Shown: one piece after another, positions 14,752-21,041 of the stretch | Layout: each line of letters opens with the position of its first letter | How positions within the stretch are numbered: the stretch's first letter is position 1 | IMG/VR virus record: IMGVR_UViG_3300034012_003212 | Coordinates: 1-64,000 of that record | Strand: one strand, 5' to 3' | From: a virus | Length of the DNA: 64,000 bases | The notes under the pieces: generated by a model | What the model was told of the DNA's origin: nothing | Database searches by the model: none | What the model saw: only the letters and a program-made list of their open reading frames with translations | Position numbers and translations under genes: made by a program

Positions 14752-15048
14752 ATGGATAAGTCAGAAAGAATCCGCAGAGTGATTGCTCGTGGTGAGCATT
14801 CCAACCATTCACATGTTGTGTGTGGTGATGATGTAACAATTCGTGAAGAGAAGGGCACAATTTTTGTCACAGTTGGCAATAGTGGTGCAGTTCTTCGTCA
14901 CTTGCTTGAGATGGAGTACATCGAAACAGGCAAGGAAGTATGGACAAAGGAACATGAAGATGTGCCGCTTCCTCAGGGTGAATATAAATTTGTTCCCCAG
15001 ATTGAGTACAATCCGCTCGATGAAACCATCCAAAGAACAAAGGACTAA
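14752..15048 (+). CDS. DUF6745-linked small companion protein, 98 aa
   Basis: Contains ARGEHSNHSHVV, then HEDVPLPQGEYKFVPQIEYNP. This matches a small protein often found beside DUF6745 genes (pattern ARGE.tGH.H ... H..v.LP.G.Y.v..Q.EY.P), function unknown. The invariant His residues suggest metal binding or catalysis. It follows the DUF6745 gene by 59 bases, has AGGAG about 6 bases before the ATG, and is followed by a strong terminator, so the two form a unit. Homologues often begin with RQGDV, which here ends the preceding gene instead. Confidence 0.7.
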   Translation: MDKSERIRRVIARGEHSNHSHVVCGDDVTIREEKGTIFVTVGNSGAVLRHLLEMEYIETGKEVWTKEHEDVPLPQGEYKFVPQIEYNPLDETIQRTKD

Positions 15049-15075
15049 TCATATTAGTTCAAAAGATTGGTACAT

Positions 15076-15109
15076 AAAAATGGCACGCCTTAAACGTGCC
15101 ATTTTTTTT
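15076..15109 (+). terminator. Rho-independent terminator between companion gene and block 2
   Basis: Perfect inverted repeat TGGCACG / CGTGCCA, extended by A/T pairs, with a short CTTAAA-type loop and eight T. It sits 16 bases before the first unit of block 2, so block 2 must rely on read-through or an unseen promoter. Confidence 0.85.
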
Positions 15110-15125
15110 AACAGAGGAAACAAAG

Positions 15126-15323
15126 ATGAACTTAGAGAATGTTGGAACTAAGGTTTGGGACTCCATGTGGAACTCCATGAGGTTCTTCGAGAGGGACTCC
15201 ATGTGGGACTCCGTGTGGAACTCCGTGTGGGGTTCCGTAAGGGTCTCCGTGTGGGACTCTGTGTGGGATTCTGTTTATATTAGAATACAAAGACCTATAA
15301 TAGAAGAATTAAAACGAAGATGA
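15126..15323 (+). CDS. SV-repeat microprotein 31, 65 aa
   Basis: First of block 2, with AGAGGAAAC as ribosome-binding site just after the terminator. N-terminal half as in unit 27; tail RIQRPIIEELKRR as in unit 12. Confidence 0.75.
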   Translation: MNLENVGTKVWDSMWNSMRFFERDSMWDSVWNSVWGSVRVSVWDSVWDSVYIRIQRPIIEELKRR

Positions 15324-15505
15324 ACTTAGAGAATGTTGGATATGAGATTTGGAAATCCGTGAGTTCCTCCGTGAGGAACTCTGTGGATGACTCCGCGTGG
15401 AACTCCGTGTGGGGTTCCGTGAGGGTCTCCGTGTGGGACTCTGTGCGGGATTCTGTTTATATTAGAATACAAAGACCTATAATAGAAGAATTAAAACGAA
15501 GATGA
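15320..15505 (+). CDS. SV-repeat microprotein 32, 61 aa
   Basis: Second half (WNSVWGSVRVSVWDSV and the tail) nearly copies that of unit 31, so the pair looks like a recent tandem duplication with a changed 5' part. Confidence 0.75.
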   Translation: MNLENVGYEIWKSVSSSVRNSVDDSAWNSVWGSVRVSVWDSVRDSVYIRIQRPIIEELKRR

Positions 15506-15723
15506 ACTTAGAGATTGTTGAAGATAAGATTTGGAGCTCCGTGGAGTATTCCGTGTGGATCTCTATGGATAAAATCGTGTGGAACTCCGTGTGGCCCTCC
15601 AATTGGTACTCCGTGTGGAACTCCGTGTTTGACCCCGTGAGGAACTCTGTGATGGACCCTGTGAGGGACTCTGTTTATGGTGGATTACAAATACCCATAA
15701 GACAAGAAAGGGAACGAGGATGA
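15502..15723 (+). CDS. SV-repeat microprotein 33, 73 aa
   Basis: Joins VEYSVWISMDKIVW (compare unit 18) to WPSNWYSVWNSVFDPVRNSV (compare unit 29): a cross-block mosaic. Confidence 0.75.
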   Translation: MNLEIVEDKIWSSVEYSVWISMDKIVWNSVWPSNWYSVWNSVFDPVRNSVMDPVRDSVYGGLQIPIRQERERG

Positions 15724-15905
15724 ACTTAGAGAATGTTAAAGATAAGATTTGGAACTCCGTGAGGAACTCCGTGTATTTCTCCATGAAGAACTCCATGAGG
15801 AAATCTGCATGGAACTCCGTGATGGGCTCTGTGTGGGCCTTTGTGTGGGACTCTGTTTATGGTGGACTACAAGAACCCATAAGAGAAGAAAGGAGACAAG
15901 GATGA
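15720..15905 (+). CDS. SV-repeat microprotein 34, 61 aa
   Basis: KDKIWNSVRNSVYFSM start and MRKSAWNSV cassette are shared with unit 48. Tail REERRQG. Confidence 0.75.
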   Translation: MNLENVKDKIWNSVRNSVYFSMKNSMRKSAWNSVMGSVWAFVWDSVYGGLQEPIREERRQG

Positions 15906-16108
15906 ACTTAGAGCAGGTTGAATATAAGATTGGTAACTCCTTGTATGACTCCAAGTGGAACTCTGTGAGGTTCTCCGTGAGGAACTCCGTGTGGAAGTCC
16001 CTGTTGAGCGTGTGGGACTCCGTGTGGAAATCCGTGTTGGTCTCCGTGAGGGACTCTGTGCAGAATGGACTAAAAAACCCCATAAGAGAAGAATGGGGGC
16101 AAGAATGA
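15902..16108 (+). CDS. SV-repeat microprotein 35, 68 aa
   Basis: Core has a 3-base phase slip (KSLLSVWDSV). It is the left parent of unit 38. Tail REEWGQE. Confidence 0.75.
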   Translation: MNLEQVEYKIGNSLYDSKWNSVRFSVRNSVWKSLLSVWDSVWKSVLVSVRDSVQNGLKNPIREEWGQE

Positions 16109-16302
16109 ACTTAGATCTGGTTGGTGGGAAGATTTGGGATTCCATGTTGAACTCCGTGTGGGAATCCGTGTGGAACTCCGTGTTTGACTCCGTGAGGGAC
16201 TCTGTGGGGGGCTCCGTGAAGTATTCCGCATGGAACTCCGTGTGGGACTCTGTGAAAGTTGGACTACAAGAACCCATAAGAGAAGAAAGGAAACGAGGAT
16301 GA
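16105..16302 (+). CDS. SV-repeat microprotein 36, 65 aa
   Basis: Starts MNLDLVGGKIW. Its second half (RDSVGGSVKYSAWNSV) is the right parent of unit 38. Confidence 0.75.
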   Translation: MNLDLVGGKIWDSMLNSVWESVWNSVFDSVRDSVGGSVKYSAWNSVWDSVKVGLQEPIREERKRG

Positions 16303-16484
16303 ACTTAGAGCATGTTGAATATAAGATTGGTAACTCCGTGTATGACTCCATGTGGAACTCTGTGTGGGGTTCCGTGAGGGTCTCCGTGTGGGACTCCGTG
16401 GTGGTTTCCGTGGCGTATTTTGTGGGGGACTCCGTGAATATTAGACTACAGATACCCATAAGACAAGAAAGGGAACAGGAATGA
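16299..16484 (+). CDS. SV-repeat microprotein 37, 61 aa
   Basis: WGSVRVSVWDSV is shared with units 31 and 32; VVVSVAYFV resembles unit 45. Tail RQEREQE. Confidence 0.75.
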   Translation: MNLEHVEYKIGNSVYDSMWNSVWGSVRVSVWDSVVVSVAYFVGDSVNIRLQIPIRQEREQE

Positions 16485-16735
16485 ACTTAGAGCCGGTTGA
16501 ATATAAGATTGGTAACGCCGTGTATGACTCCAAGTGGAACTCTGTGAGGTTCTCCGTGTGGAACTCCGTGTGGAAGTCCCTGTTGAGCGTGTGGGACTCC
16601 GTGTGGAAATCCGTGTTGGTCTCCGTGAGGGACTCTGTGGGGGGCTCCGTGAAGTATTCCGCATGGAACTCCGTGAGGGATTCTGTGTATTTTGGACTAA
16701 CAGAACCCATAAGACAAGAAAGGAAACGGGGATGA
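16481..16735 (+). CDS. SV-repeat microprotein 38, 84 aa, recombinant of units 35 and 36
   Basis: The first two thirds follow unit 35, including its KSLLSVWDSV slip; the rest follows unit 36 (GGSVKYSAWNSV). The switch lies in the shared bases ctccgtgagggactctgtg. Confidence 0.8.
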   Translation: MNLEPVEYKIGNAVYDSKWNSVRFSVWNSVWKSLLSVWDSVWKSVLVSVRDSVGGSVKYSAWNSVRDSVYFGLTEPIRQERKRG

Positions 16736-17025
16736 ACTTAGAGCATGTTGGTAGAAAGATTTGGGAATCCTTGAAGAACTTTGCGTGGGATTTTGTGGGC
16801 ATTGGACACAAAAACACCCATAAGACGAGAAAGAGAAAAATGGGGACGAGGATGAACTTAGAGAATGTTGGTAGGAAGATTGATATCCGCATGTGGTTCT
16901 CCGTGAGGATATCCGCGGAGAACCACACATTAAACTCCGTGGATATCTTCGTGTATTTCCCCGTGAGGGACTCTGTGTATGATGGAATACAACTACCCAT
17001 AAGAGAAGAAAAGAAACAAGGATGA
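16732..17025 (+). CDS. SV-repeat unit 39, frameshifted and fused to unit 40 (97 aa)
   Basis: A one-base change in the tail (gga cac aaa aac acc) shifts the frame, so the normal stop is missed and reading continues in frame into unit 40. Without it the tail would read KNPIRREREK.. and stop at the usual ATGA. The unit has only about three tetrapeptides left. Either a broken gene or a natural two-unit fusion. Confidence 0.6.
   Translation: MNLEHVGRKIWESLKNFAWDFVGIGHKNTHKTRKRKMGTRMNLENVGRKIDIRMWFSVRISAENHTLNSVDIFVYFPVRDSVYDGIQLPIREEKKQG
16852..17025 (+). CDS. SV-repeat microprotein 40, 57 aa
   Basis: Own ATG with GACGAGG upstream, also reachable by read-through from unit 39. Core IRMWFSVRISAENHTLNSV is partly eroded; tail REEKKQG. 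Confidence 0.7.
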   Translation: MNLENVGRKIDIRMWFSVRISAENHTLNSVDIFVYFPVRDSVYDGIQLPIREEKKQG

Positions 17026-17177
17026 ACTTAGAGAATGTTGGATATAAGATTTGGGATTTCGCGCCCATCCGATTGGAACAACCCACATGGTACTCTGTGA
17101 TGGAACCTGTGAATATTAGACTAATACAATCCATAAGTAACGAAAGGGAACACGAAGATGAACTTAGAGAGTGTTAG
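17022..17177 (+). CDS. SV-repeat microprotein 41, 51 aa, degenerate
   Basis: Core FAPIRLEQPTWYSVMEPV; tail SISNEREHEDELREC runs 20 bases into the next unit, as in unit 3. Confidence 0.65.
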   Translation: MNLENVGYKIWDFAPIRLEQPTWYSVMEPVNIRLIQSISNEREHEDELREC

Positions 17178-17355
17178 TTGGAAGATTTCAAGATGTGTAC
17201 ATTCTTATGTGTATATTCCTGCTGAAAGTTTCATATTGAACTCCGTGAATGTCTCACGTTGGATTTCTATATGGGATTTTACTATGGATCCGTTATTACA
17301 ATCGGTTAACAACAGGATACAAACGCATATAAGACAAGAAAGGGGACGGGGATGA
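17158..17355 (+). CDS. SV-repeat microprotein 42, 65 aa, degenerate
   Basis: Core VHSYVYIPAESFILNSV has few canonical repeats. Tail THIRQERGRG keeps the ribosome-binding bases. Confidence 0.7.
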   Translation: MNLESVSWKISRCVHSYVYIPAESFILNSVNVSRWISIWDFTMDPLLQSVNNRIQTHIRQERGRG

Positions 17356-17486
17356 ACTTAGAGAATGTTAAAGATAAGATTTGGAACTCCGTGAGGAACT
17401 CCGTGGAGATTTCCGTGTGGGACTCTGTGGGAAAATCTGTGGATGGACTACACGGATCCATAATAAAAGAAAGGGAACAGGGATGA
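17352..17486 (+). CDS. SV-repeat microprotein 43, 44 aa
   Basis: Short unit with about five tetrapeptides, all canonical (RNSVEISVWDSVGKSV). It lacks the residue pair before GL (VDGLHGSI). ATGA at both ends. Confidence 0.7.
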   Translation: MNLENVKDKIWNSVRNSVEISVWDSVGKSVDGLHGSIIKEREQG

Positions 17487-17689
17487 ACTTAAATGCTTTT
17501 ACTACAAATAATATAAAGGTGAGTAACTTCATGTGGAACTCCGTAGCGGACTCCGTGTGGAACTCCGTGTTGAACTCCGTGGAGATTTCCGTGTGGGGCT
17601 CCGTGTATAACTCCGTGAGGGACCCTGTGTGGAACTCTGTTTATGATGGACTTCAAGAACCCATAAGAGAAGAAAGGAAAAAAAGATGA
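17483..17689 (+). CDS. SV-repeat microprotein 44, 68 aa
   Basis: Unusual N-terminus MNLNAFTTNNIKVSNF in place of MNLENV..KIW, then a regular core sharing EISVWGSV with its neighbour. Confidence 0.75.
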   Translation: MNLNAFTTNNIKVSNFMWNSVADSVWNSVLNSVEISVWGSVYNSVRDPVWNSVYDGLQEPIREERKKR

Positions 17690-17883
17690 ACTTAGAGAAT
17701 GTTGAAGATAAGATTTGGGAATCCGTAGGGAACTCCGTGTGGGACTCCGTGGTGGTCTCCGTGAGGGAGTCCGTGGTGGTCTCCGTGAGGGGCTCTGTGG
17801 CGTATTCTATGGGGTACTTTGTGGCGAACTCCATGGATATTGGACTGCAAGAACCCATAAGAGAACAAAGGGAAAGAAGATGA
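17686..17883 (+). CDS. SV-repeat microprotein 45, 65 aa
   Basis: Core contains an 8-residue repeat of its own (VVVSVRES VVVSVRGS), a fresh 24-base duplication. Tail REQRERR. Confidence 0.75.
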   Translation: MNLENVEDKIWESVGNSVWDSVVVSVRESVVVSVRGSVAYSMGYFVANSMDIGLQEPIREQRERR

Positions 17884-18065
17884 ACTTGGCGTATGTTGGT
17901 ATTGAGATTGGGGACTACGTGATGGTCTCCGCGCTGGAGTCCGTGAGGATTTTCGTGCCAGACTCTGTAAGTGAGTCTGTGGATGACTTCGTGTGGGTCT
18001 CCTTGAGGGCCTCCGTGAATTTTAGACTACAAAGACCCATACGAGAAGAAAGGAGTCAGGGATGA
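17880..18065 (+). CDS. SV-repeat microprotein 46, 61 aa
   Basis: Starts MNLAYVGIEIG. Tail NFRLQRPIREERSQG is shared with unit 10. Confidence 0.75.
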   Translation: MNLAYVGIEIGDYVMVSALESVRIFVPDSVSESVDDFVWVSLRASVNFRLQRPIREERSQG

Positions 18066-18296
18066 ACTTAGAGAATGTTAGTGTTAAGATTTGGAACTCC
18101 GTGTGGTGGTCCGTGGGAAACTCCGTGTGGGTCTCCATGCGGGACTTTTTGAGGAGGGATTCCGTGGGGAACTCTGTGAGGGACTCCGTGGTGGTCTCCG
18201 TGAGGGACTCCGTGGATCTCCGTGAGGAACTCTGTATATAACTCAGTGGATTTTAGACTACAAGAACCCATAAGACAAGAAAGGAGACAGGGATGA
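18062..18296 (+). pseudogene. SV-repeat unit 47, frameshifted
   Basis: The frame is normal to about 18213, where a 12-mer has lost 2 bases (tccgtggatc), giving an early stop at 18241 (59 aa ending DLREELCI). The remainder (RNSVYNSVDFRLQEPIRQ) is intact in another frame and still ends at the expected ATGA, 52 bases after the early stop, so coupling to the next unit is broken. Confidence 0.75.
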
Positions 18297-18487
18297 ACTT
18301 AGAGAATGTTAAAGATAAAATTTGGAACTCCGTGAGGAACTCCGTGTATATCTCCATGGAGAACTCCGTGTGGTACTCCATGAGGAAATCTGCATGGAAC
18401 TCCGTGAGGAACTCTGTGTGGGACTTTGTGTGGGACTCTGTGGATGGACTACAAGAACCCATAAGACAAGAAAGGAGACAGGGATGA
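18293..18487 (+). CDS. SV-repeat microprotein 48, 64 aa
   Basis: KDKIWNSVRNSVYISM and MRKSAWNSV shared with unit 34. It lacks one residue before GLQ (SVDGLQ). Confidence 0.75.
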   Translation: MNLENVKDKIWNSVRNSVYISMENSVWYSMRKSAWNSVRNSVWDFVWDSVDGLQEPIRQERRQG

Positions 18488-18621
18488 ACTTAGAGAATGT
18501 TAGAGATAGGATTTGGTACTCCGTGAGGAACTCCGTGATGGGCTCTGCGAGGATCTCTGTGAGGGATTCTGTGTATTTTGGACTAACAGAACCCATAAGA
18601 CAAGAAAGGAGACAGGGATGA
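18484..18621 (+). CDS. SV-repeat microprotein 49, 45 aa
   Basis: Short unit with five tetrapeptides; its first 15 residues (RDRIWYSVRNSV) equal those of the next unit. Confidence 0.7.
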   Translation: MNLENVRDRIWYSVRNSVMGSARISVRDSVYFGLTEPIRQERRQG

Positions 18622-18791
18622 ACTTAGAGAATGTTAGAGATAGGATTTGGTACTCCGTGAGGAACTCCGTGTATTTCTCCATGGAGAACTCCGCGGGGTA
18701 CTCCGTGGATAAATCCGTGAGGGACCCTGTGAGGGACTCTGTGGATTTTGGACTAGCAGCACCCATAAGACAAGAAAGGAGACAGGGATGA
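18618..18791 (+). CDS. SV-repeat microprotein 50, 57 aa
   Basis: Same start as unit 49, then YFSMENSAGYSVDKSV. Tail LAAPIRQERRQG. Confidence 0.75.
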   Translation: MNLENVRDRIWYSVRNSVYFSMENSAGYSVDKSVRDPVRDSVDFGLAAPIRQERRQG

Positions 18792-18979
18792 ACTTAGAGA
18801 ATGTTAGAGATAAAATTTGGAACTCCGTGGATACCCCCGTGTGGCACTCCGTTTTGGACTCTGTGAATAACTCCTTTTTCTTGAGGGAATCCGTGTGGAA
18901 CTCTGCGAGGAACTCCGTGTGGAAGTCTGTGAATACTGGACTACAGTACCTAATAAGACGAGAAAGGGAACAGGAATGA
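18788..18979 (+). CDS. SV-repeat microprotein 51, 63 aa
   Basis: Phase-broken core (NNSFFLRESVWNSARNSV). Tail LIRREREQE. Confidence 0.75.
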   Translation: MNLENVRDKIWNSVDTPVWHSVLDSVNNSFFLRESVWNSARNSVWKSVNTGLQYLIRREREQE

Positions 18980-19158
18980 ACTTAGAGAATGTTAGAGATA
19001 TGATTTGGTACATAGGAGACGATGTTTTCTCGAGATTTGTTAAAATCCTCTGGTACCCGCCAGCAGAATCAGGGTATCAAAACATATTGACTCCTATGTG
19101 TGACTGCTTATACAATAGACTACAGACATCTATAAGACACCAAAGATGGCTCGGATGA
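18976..19158 (+). CDS. SV-repeat microprotein 52, 60 aa, degenerate
   Basis: Only the two ends are recognisable; the core (DDVFSRFVKILWYPP) has no SV repeats. Tail RHQRWLG. Confidence 0.65.
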   Translation: MNLENVRDMIWYIGDDVFSRFVKILWYPPAESGYQNILTPMCDCLYNRLQTSIRHQRWLG

Positions 19159-19280
19159 ACTTAGATAATATTTGGAAATCCATGAGGCGTTCCGTGGATA
19201 AATCCATGAATAACTCCGCGTGGAACTCCGTGAATTTTAGACTGCAAAACCCCGTAAGACGAGAAAGAAGACATGGATGA
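19155..19280 (+). CDS. SV-repeat microprotein 53, 41 aa, shortest unit
   Basis: MNLDNIWKSM start without the KI spacer, five tetrapeptides, tail NPVRRERRHG. ATGA at both ends. Confidence 0.7.
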   Translation: MNLDNIWKSMRRSVDKSMNNSAWNSVNFRLQNPVRRERRHG

Positions 19281-19474
19281 ATTTAACTGATGTTGATGGT
19301 ATAACCCAACATTTCATATGGCGTCTTATTACACGGCCCGCATGGGATTCTATTGTGAATTTTACAGGTGGATCCATGAGATCAGTTGATCACCCGGTGA
19401 AGGAATCGGTATGTAAAAGTCTACAAATGAAAATAAGATTCAACGTGCCGGTGGTAAAAATTCTATCGGATTAA
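19277..19474 (+). CDS. SV-repeat microprotein 54, 65 aa, degenerate
   Basis: MNLTDVDGI start, weak core (RPAWDSIVNF, MRSVDHPVKESV), and a new tail KIRFNVPVVKILSD. The ATGA-coupled chain ends here. Confidence 0.65.
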   Translation: MNLTDVDGITQHFIWRLITRPAWDSIVNFTGGSMRSVDHPVKESVCKSLQMKIRFNVPVVKILSD

Positions 19475-19538
19475 TTCAATGGCGCCGTGTTAGATAATTT
19501 ATTGATATGATTTGTTTGTTAAAAAAAAGGAAATAGTC

Positions 19539-19760
19539 ATGAATTTACAAAACGCTGATTGTTTAAATGGATCAGTATTAGAATCCATTCTAAAATCTTG
19601 TTTTAGTTCCATCGAGAAACCTTTAGTGGAAATCACTTTGAGTTCAGTCGACCCCAAGATGTTAGAATATATTTGGGAAAACACGAGAGGAATGTTGTGG
19701 AACTCTGTTCTTTTAAGATTACAAAATCCAATAAGGGACGATTTCGCTACCAAAATTTAG
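19539..19760 (+). CDS. Outlying SV-family relative, unit 55, 73 aa
   Basis: Preceded by its own AAAAAAAAGGAAATAG leader, 64 bases after unit 54. MNLQNA start and the end LWNSVLLRLQNPIRDD place it in the family, while the core has no repeats. It may be an old founding copy or a decayed one. Confidence 0.6.
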   Translation: MNLQNADCLNGSVLESILKSCFSSIEKPLVEITLSSVDPKMLEYIWENTRGMLWNSVLLRLQNPIRDDFATKI

Positions 19761-19841
19761 AACAATAGCCGCAGAGGGCTTTGTTGAATACCGTCATTTT
19801 TAGCAATCGTTGCGATAATATATACAATAAACTTAAGTTCG

Positions 19842-20990
19842 ATGAAAAATGTGTTATTATCATTCAACGATTTCATAAAAAATAGGCTAAATGAAGGGGT
19901 TCGAGTCAGAGAAGACGGGGAATCAGGATGGATATTTGATTTTGATCGTGATCGGGAAGAAGATTTCATGTCATTGAAATTTTTAAACAGACCATCAAGG
20001 ACGCAAATATACAAGAATACTGACGTTAGCTATGAGTATTTTTATTGTTACAAGCTTGAAAAGGAAGAAGATACATCGGATTTTGTGAAGGCTGTAAAAT
20101 ACATAGATGAAGCACTCATAAATCCACAGGATCTTGAAAGATTTGTGAAAAAGGGAGTGATCGCACTCGACAAGAAACACGACCTGACTAAATTTAATTG
20201 CATCATCTACCCAAAATCGACTTCGAAGATATTAACAGAATTCGCCAAATTTGCTTCAGAAAAAAGTGGTGTGGCAAAACTGATCCCAGACGCACTTGTT
20301 AAAGTTCCAAATGAGGACATCACGTTAGATTTTGCAGCAATAGGAAGGCTCAAAGACCCAAAGACGAGGAAGGAAATTCTTAGGAACTTCAATAGAGCTG
20401 TAAAGGATCCGAATGGAAATTGGAAACGAAAGCCATTCAAGATGACAGATGTATATGTCAAATTTCGTAAGTTCATAACAAACTTTTTGAAATTCGGGGA
20501 TTCTGTGATAGAAAATAACCGGATGAAAAGAGACGTCTATAATGCAATAACTGCAAGTAATGTTCTCCTCATAGATGACTTCAGGACAACGGGGTCCACG
20601 ATCAAGGAGATGATCAAGAACATCGCAGAAATAGGTCCTAAACACATCGTCATATGTTGTCTGATTGTAATAGAAAAGTACAAGGAAAAGGACGTAGAAC
20701 GAGATAGAGACCGGATGGAAAGGAATATGCTTGACAATGCCGGAATACCATACAATGTCATAAAGAAGGACGGAAAAGACGTAAGAGTGGTCGACAAATC
20801 AAAGCTTGATAGGAAGTACATGGAATATGTATACAGTCATGAAGCGGGCGATTGGATCAAAAACCCGGGATTTGTGGGTGAATTTGAACACCAAGAAAGA
20901 ATAGAAGATAAATTCGGGAACGTGATACCCAATCCTTTTTATGACCCAAACTATAAACCCCTGAAAGAATCAAAAAAATTTTTCAGGTAA
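19842..20990 (+). CDS. Phosphoribosyltransferase-like protein, 382 aa
   Basis: Residues about 242-254 (VLLIDDFRTTGST) are the PRPP-binding signature of type I phosphoribosyltransferases. A core PRTase fold is likely from about residue 110 to 290, with a charged N-terminal extension and a C-terminal part (EAGDWIKNPGFVGEF) of unknown kind. Several phages carry such enzymes for nucleotide salvage or base exchange; the substrate cannot be told. The gene stands alone between the microgene array and the next promoter, which overlaps its 3' end. Confidence 0.75.
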   Translation: MKNVLLSFNDFIKNRLNEGVRVREDGESGWIFDFDRDREEDFMSLKFLNRPSRTQIYKNTDVSYEYFYCYKLEKEEDTSDFVKAVKYIDEALINPQDLERFVKKGVIALDKKHDLTKFNCIIYPKSTSKILTEFAKFASEKSGVAKLIPDALVKVPNEDITLDFAAIGRLKDPKTRKEILRNFNRAVKDPNGNWKRKPFKMTDVYVKFRKFITNFLKFGDSVIENNRMKRDVYNAITASNVLLIDDFRTTGSTIKEMIKNIAEIGPKHIVICCLIVIEKYKEKDVERDRDRMERNMLDNAGIPYNVIKKDGKDVRVVDKSKLDRKYMEYVYSHEAGDWIKNPGFVGEFEHQERIEDKFGNVIPNPFYDPNYKPLKESKKFFR

Positions 20991-21009
20991 GAGGAAATTT
21001 GTATTTTTG
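20979..21009 (+). promoter_or_regulatory. Bacteroidota-type promoter overlapping end of PRTase gene
   Basis: AAAAAAATTTTTC, then after 18 bases TATTTTTG (21002-21009), a TAnnTTTG match, 33 bases before the ATG at 21042. Confidence 0.65.
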
Positions 21010-21041
21010 CCCATGTATTTGAAACTATACGGGATCGTGCA

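Larger units (their letters stand above)
15126..19474 (+). repeat. SV-tetrapeptide microgene array, block 2 (24 units plus one outlier)
   Basis: Same unit plan as block 1. It contains the clearest recombinant (unit 38), a frame-fused pair (39/40), a unit broken by a 2-base deletion (47), and the shortest units (41-45 codons). Periodicity fades in the last units (52, 54), and an outlying relative (unit 55) has its own leader. Cassettes are shared across blocks (units 12/31/32, 18/33, 27/31, 29/33). Confidence 0.95.

Noticed and set aside
7689-19474. Reading the array as a CRISPR or other non-coding repeat array
   Set aside because: Units are about 130-255 bases with conserved start codons, stop/start overlaps and ribosome-binding sites, and no short repeat-spacer pattern. 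Base changes fall at codon positions that keep Ser-Val.
7689-19474. Diversity-generating retroelement as source of core variation
   Set aside because: No reverse transcriptase or template repeat is visible in the window, and variation is not limited to adenine positions; it looks like cassette exchange and slippage.
19761-19800. Hairpin AGCC-GCAGAG-GGCT after unit 55 as a terminator
   Set aside because: The stem is only four base pairs with a weak T-run.
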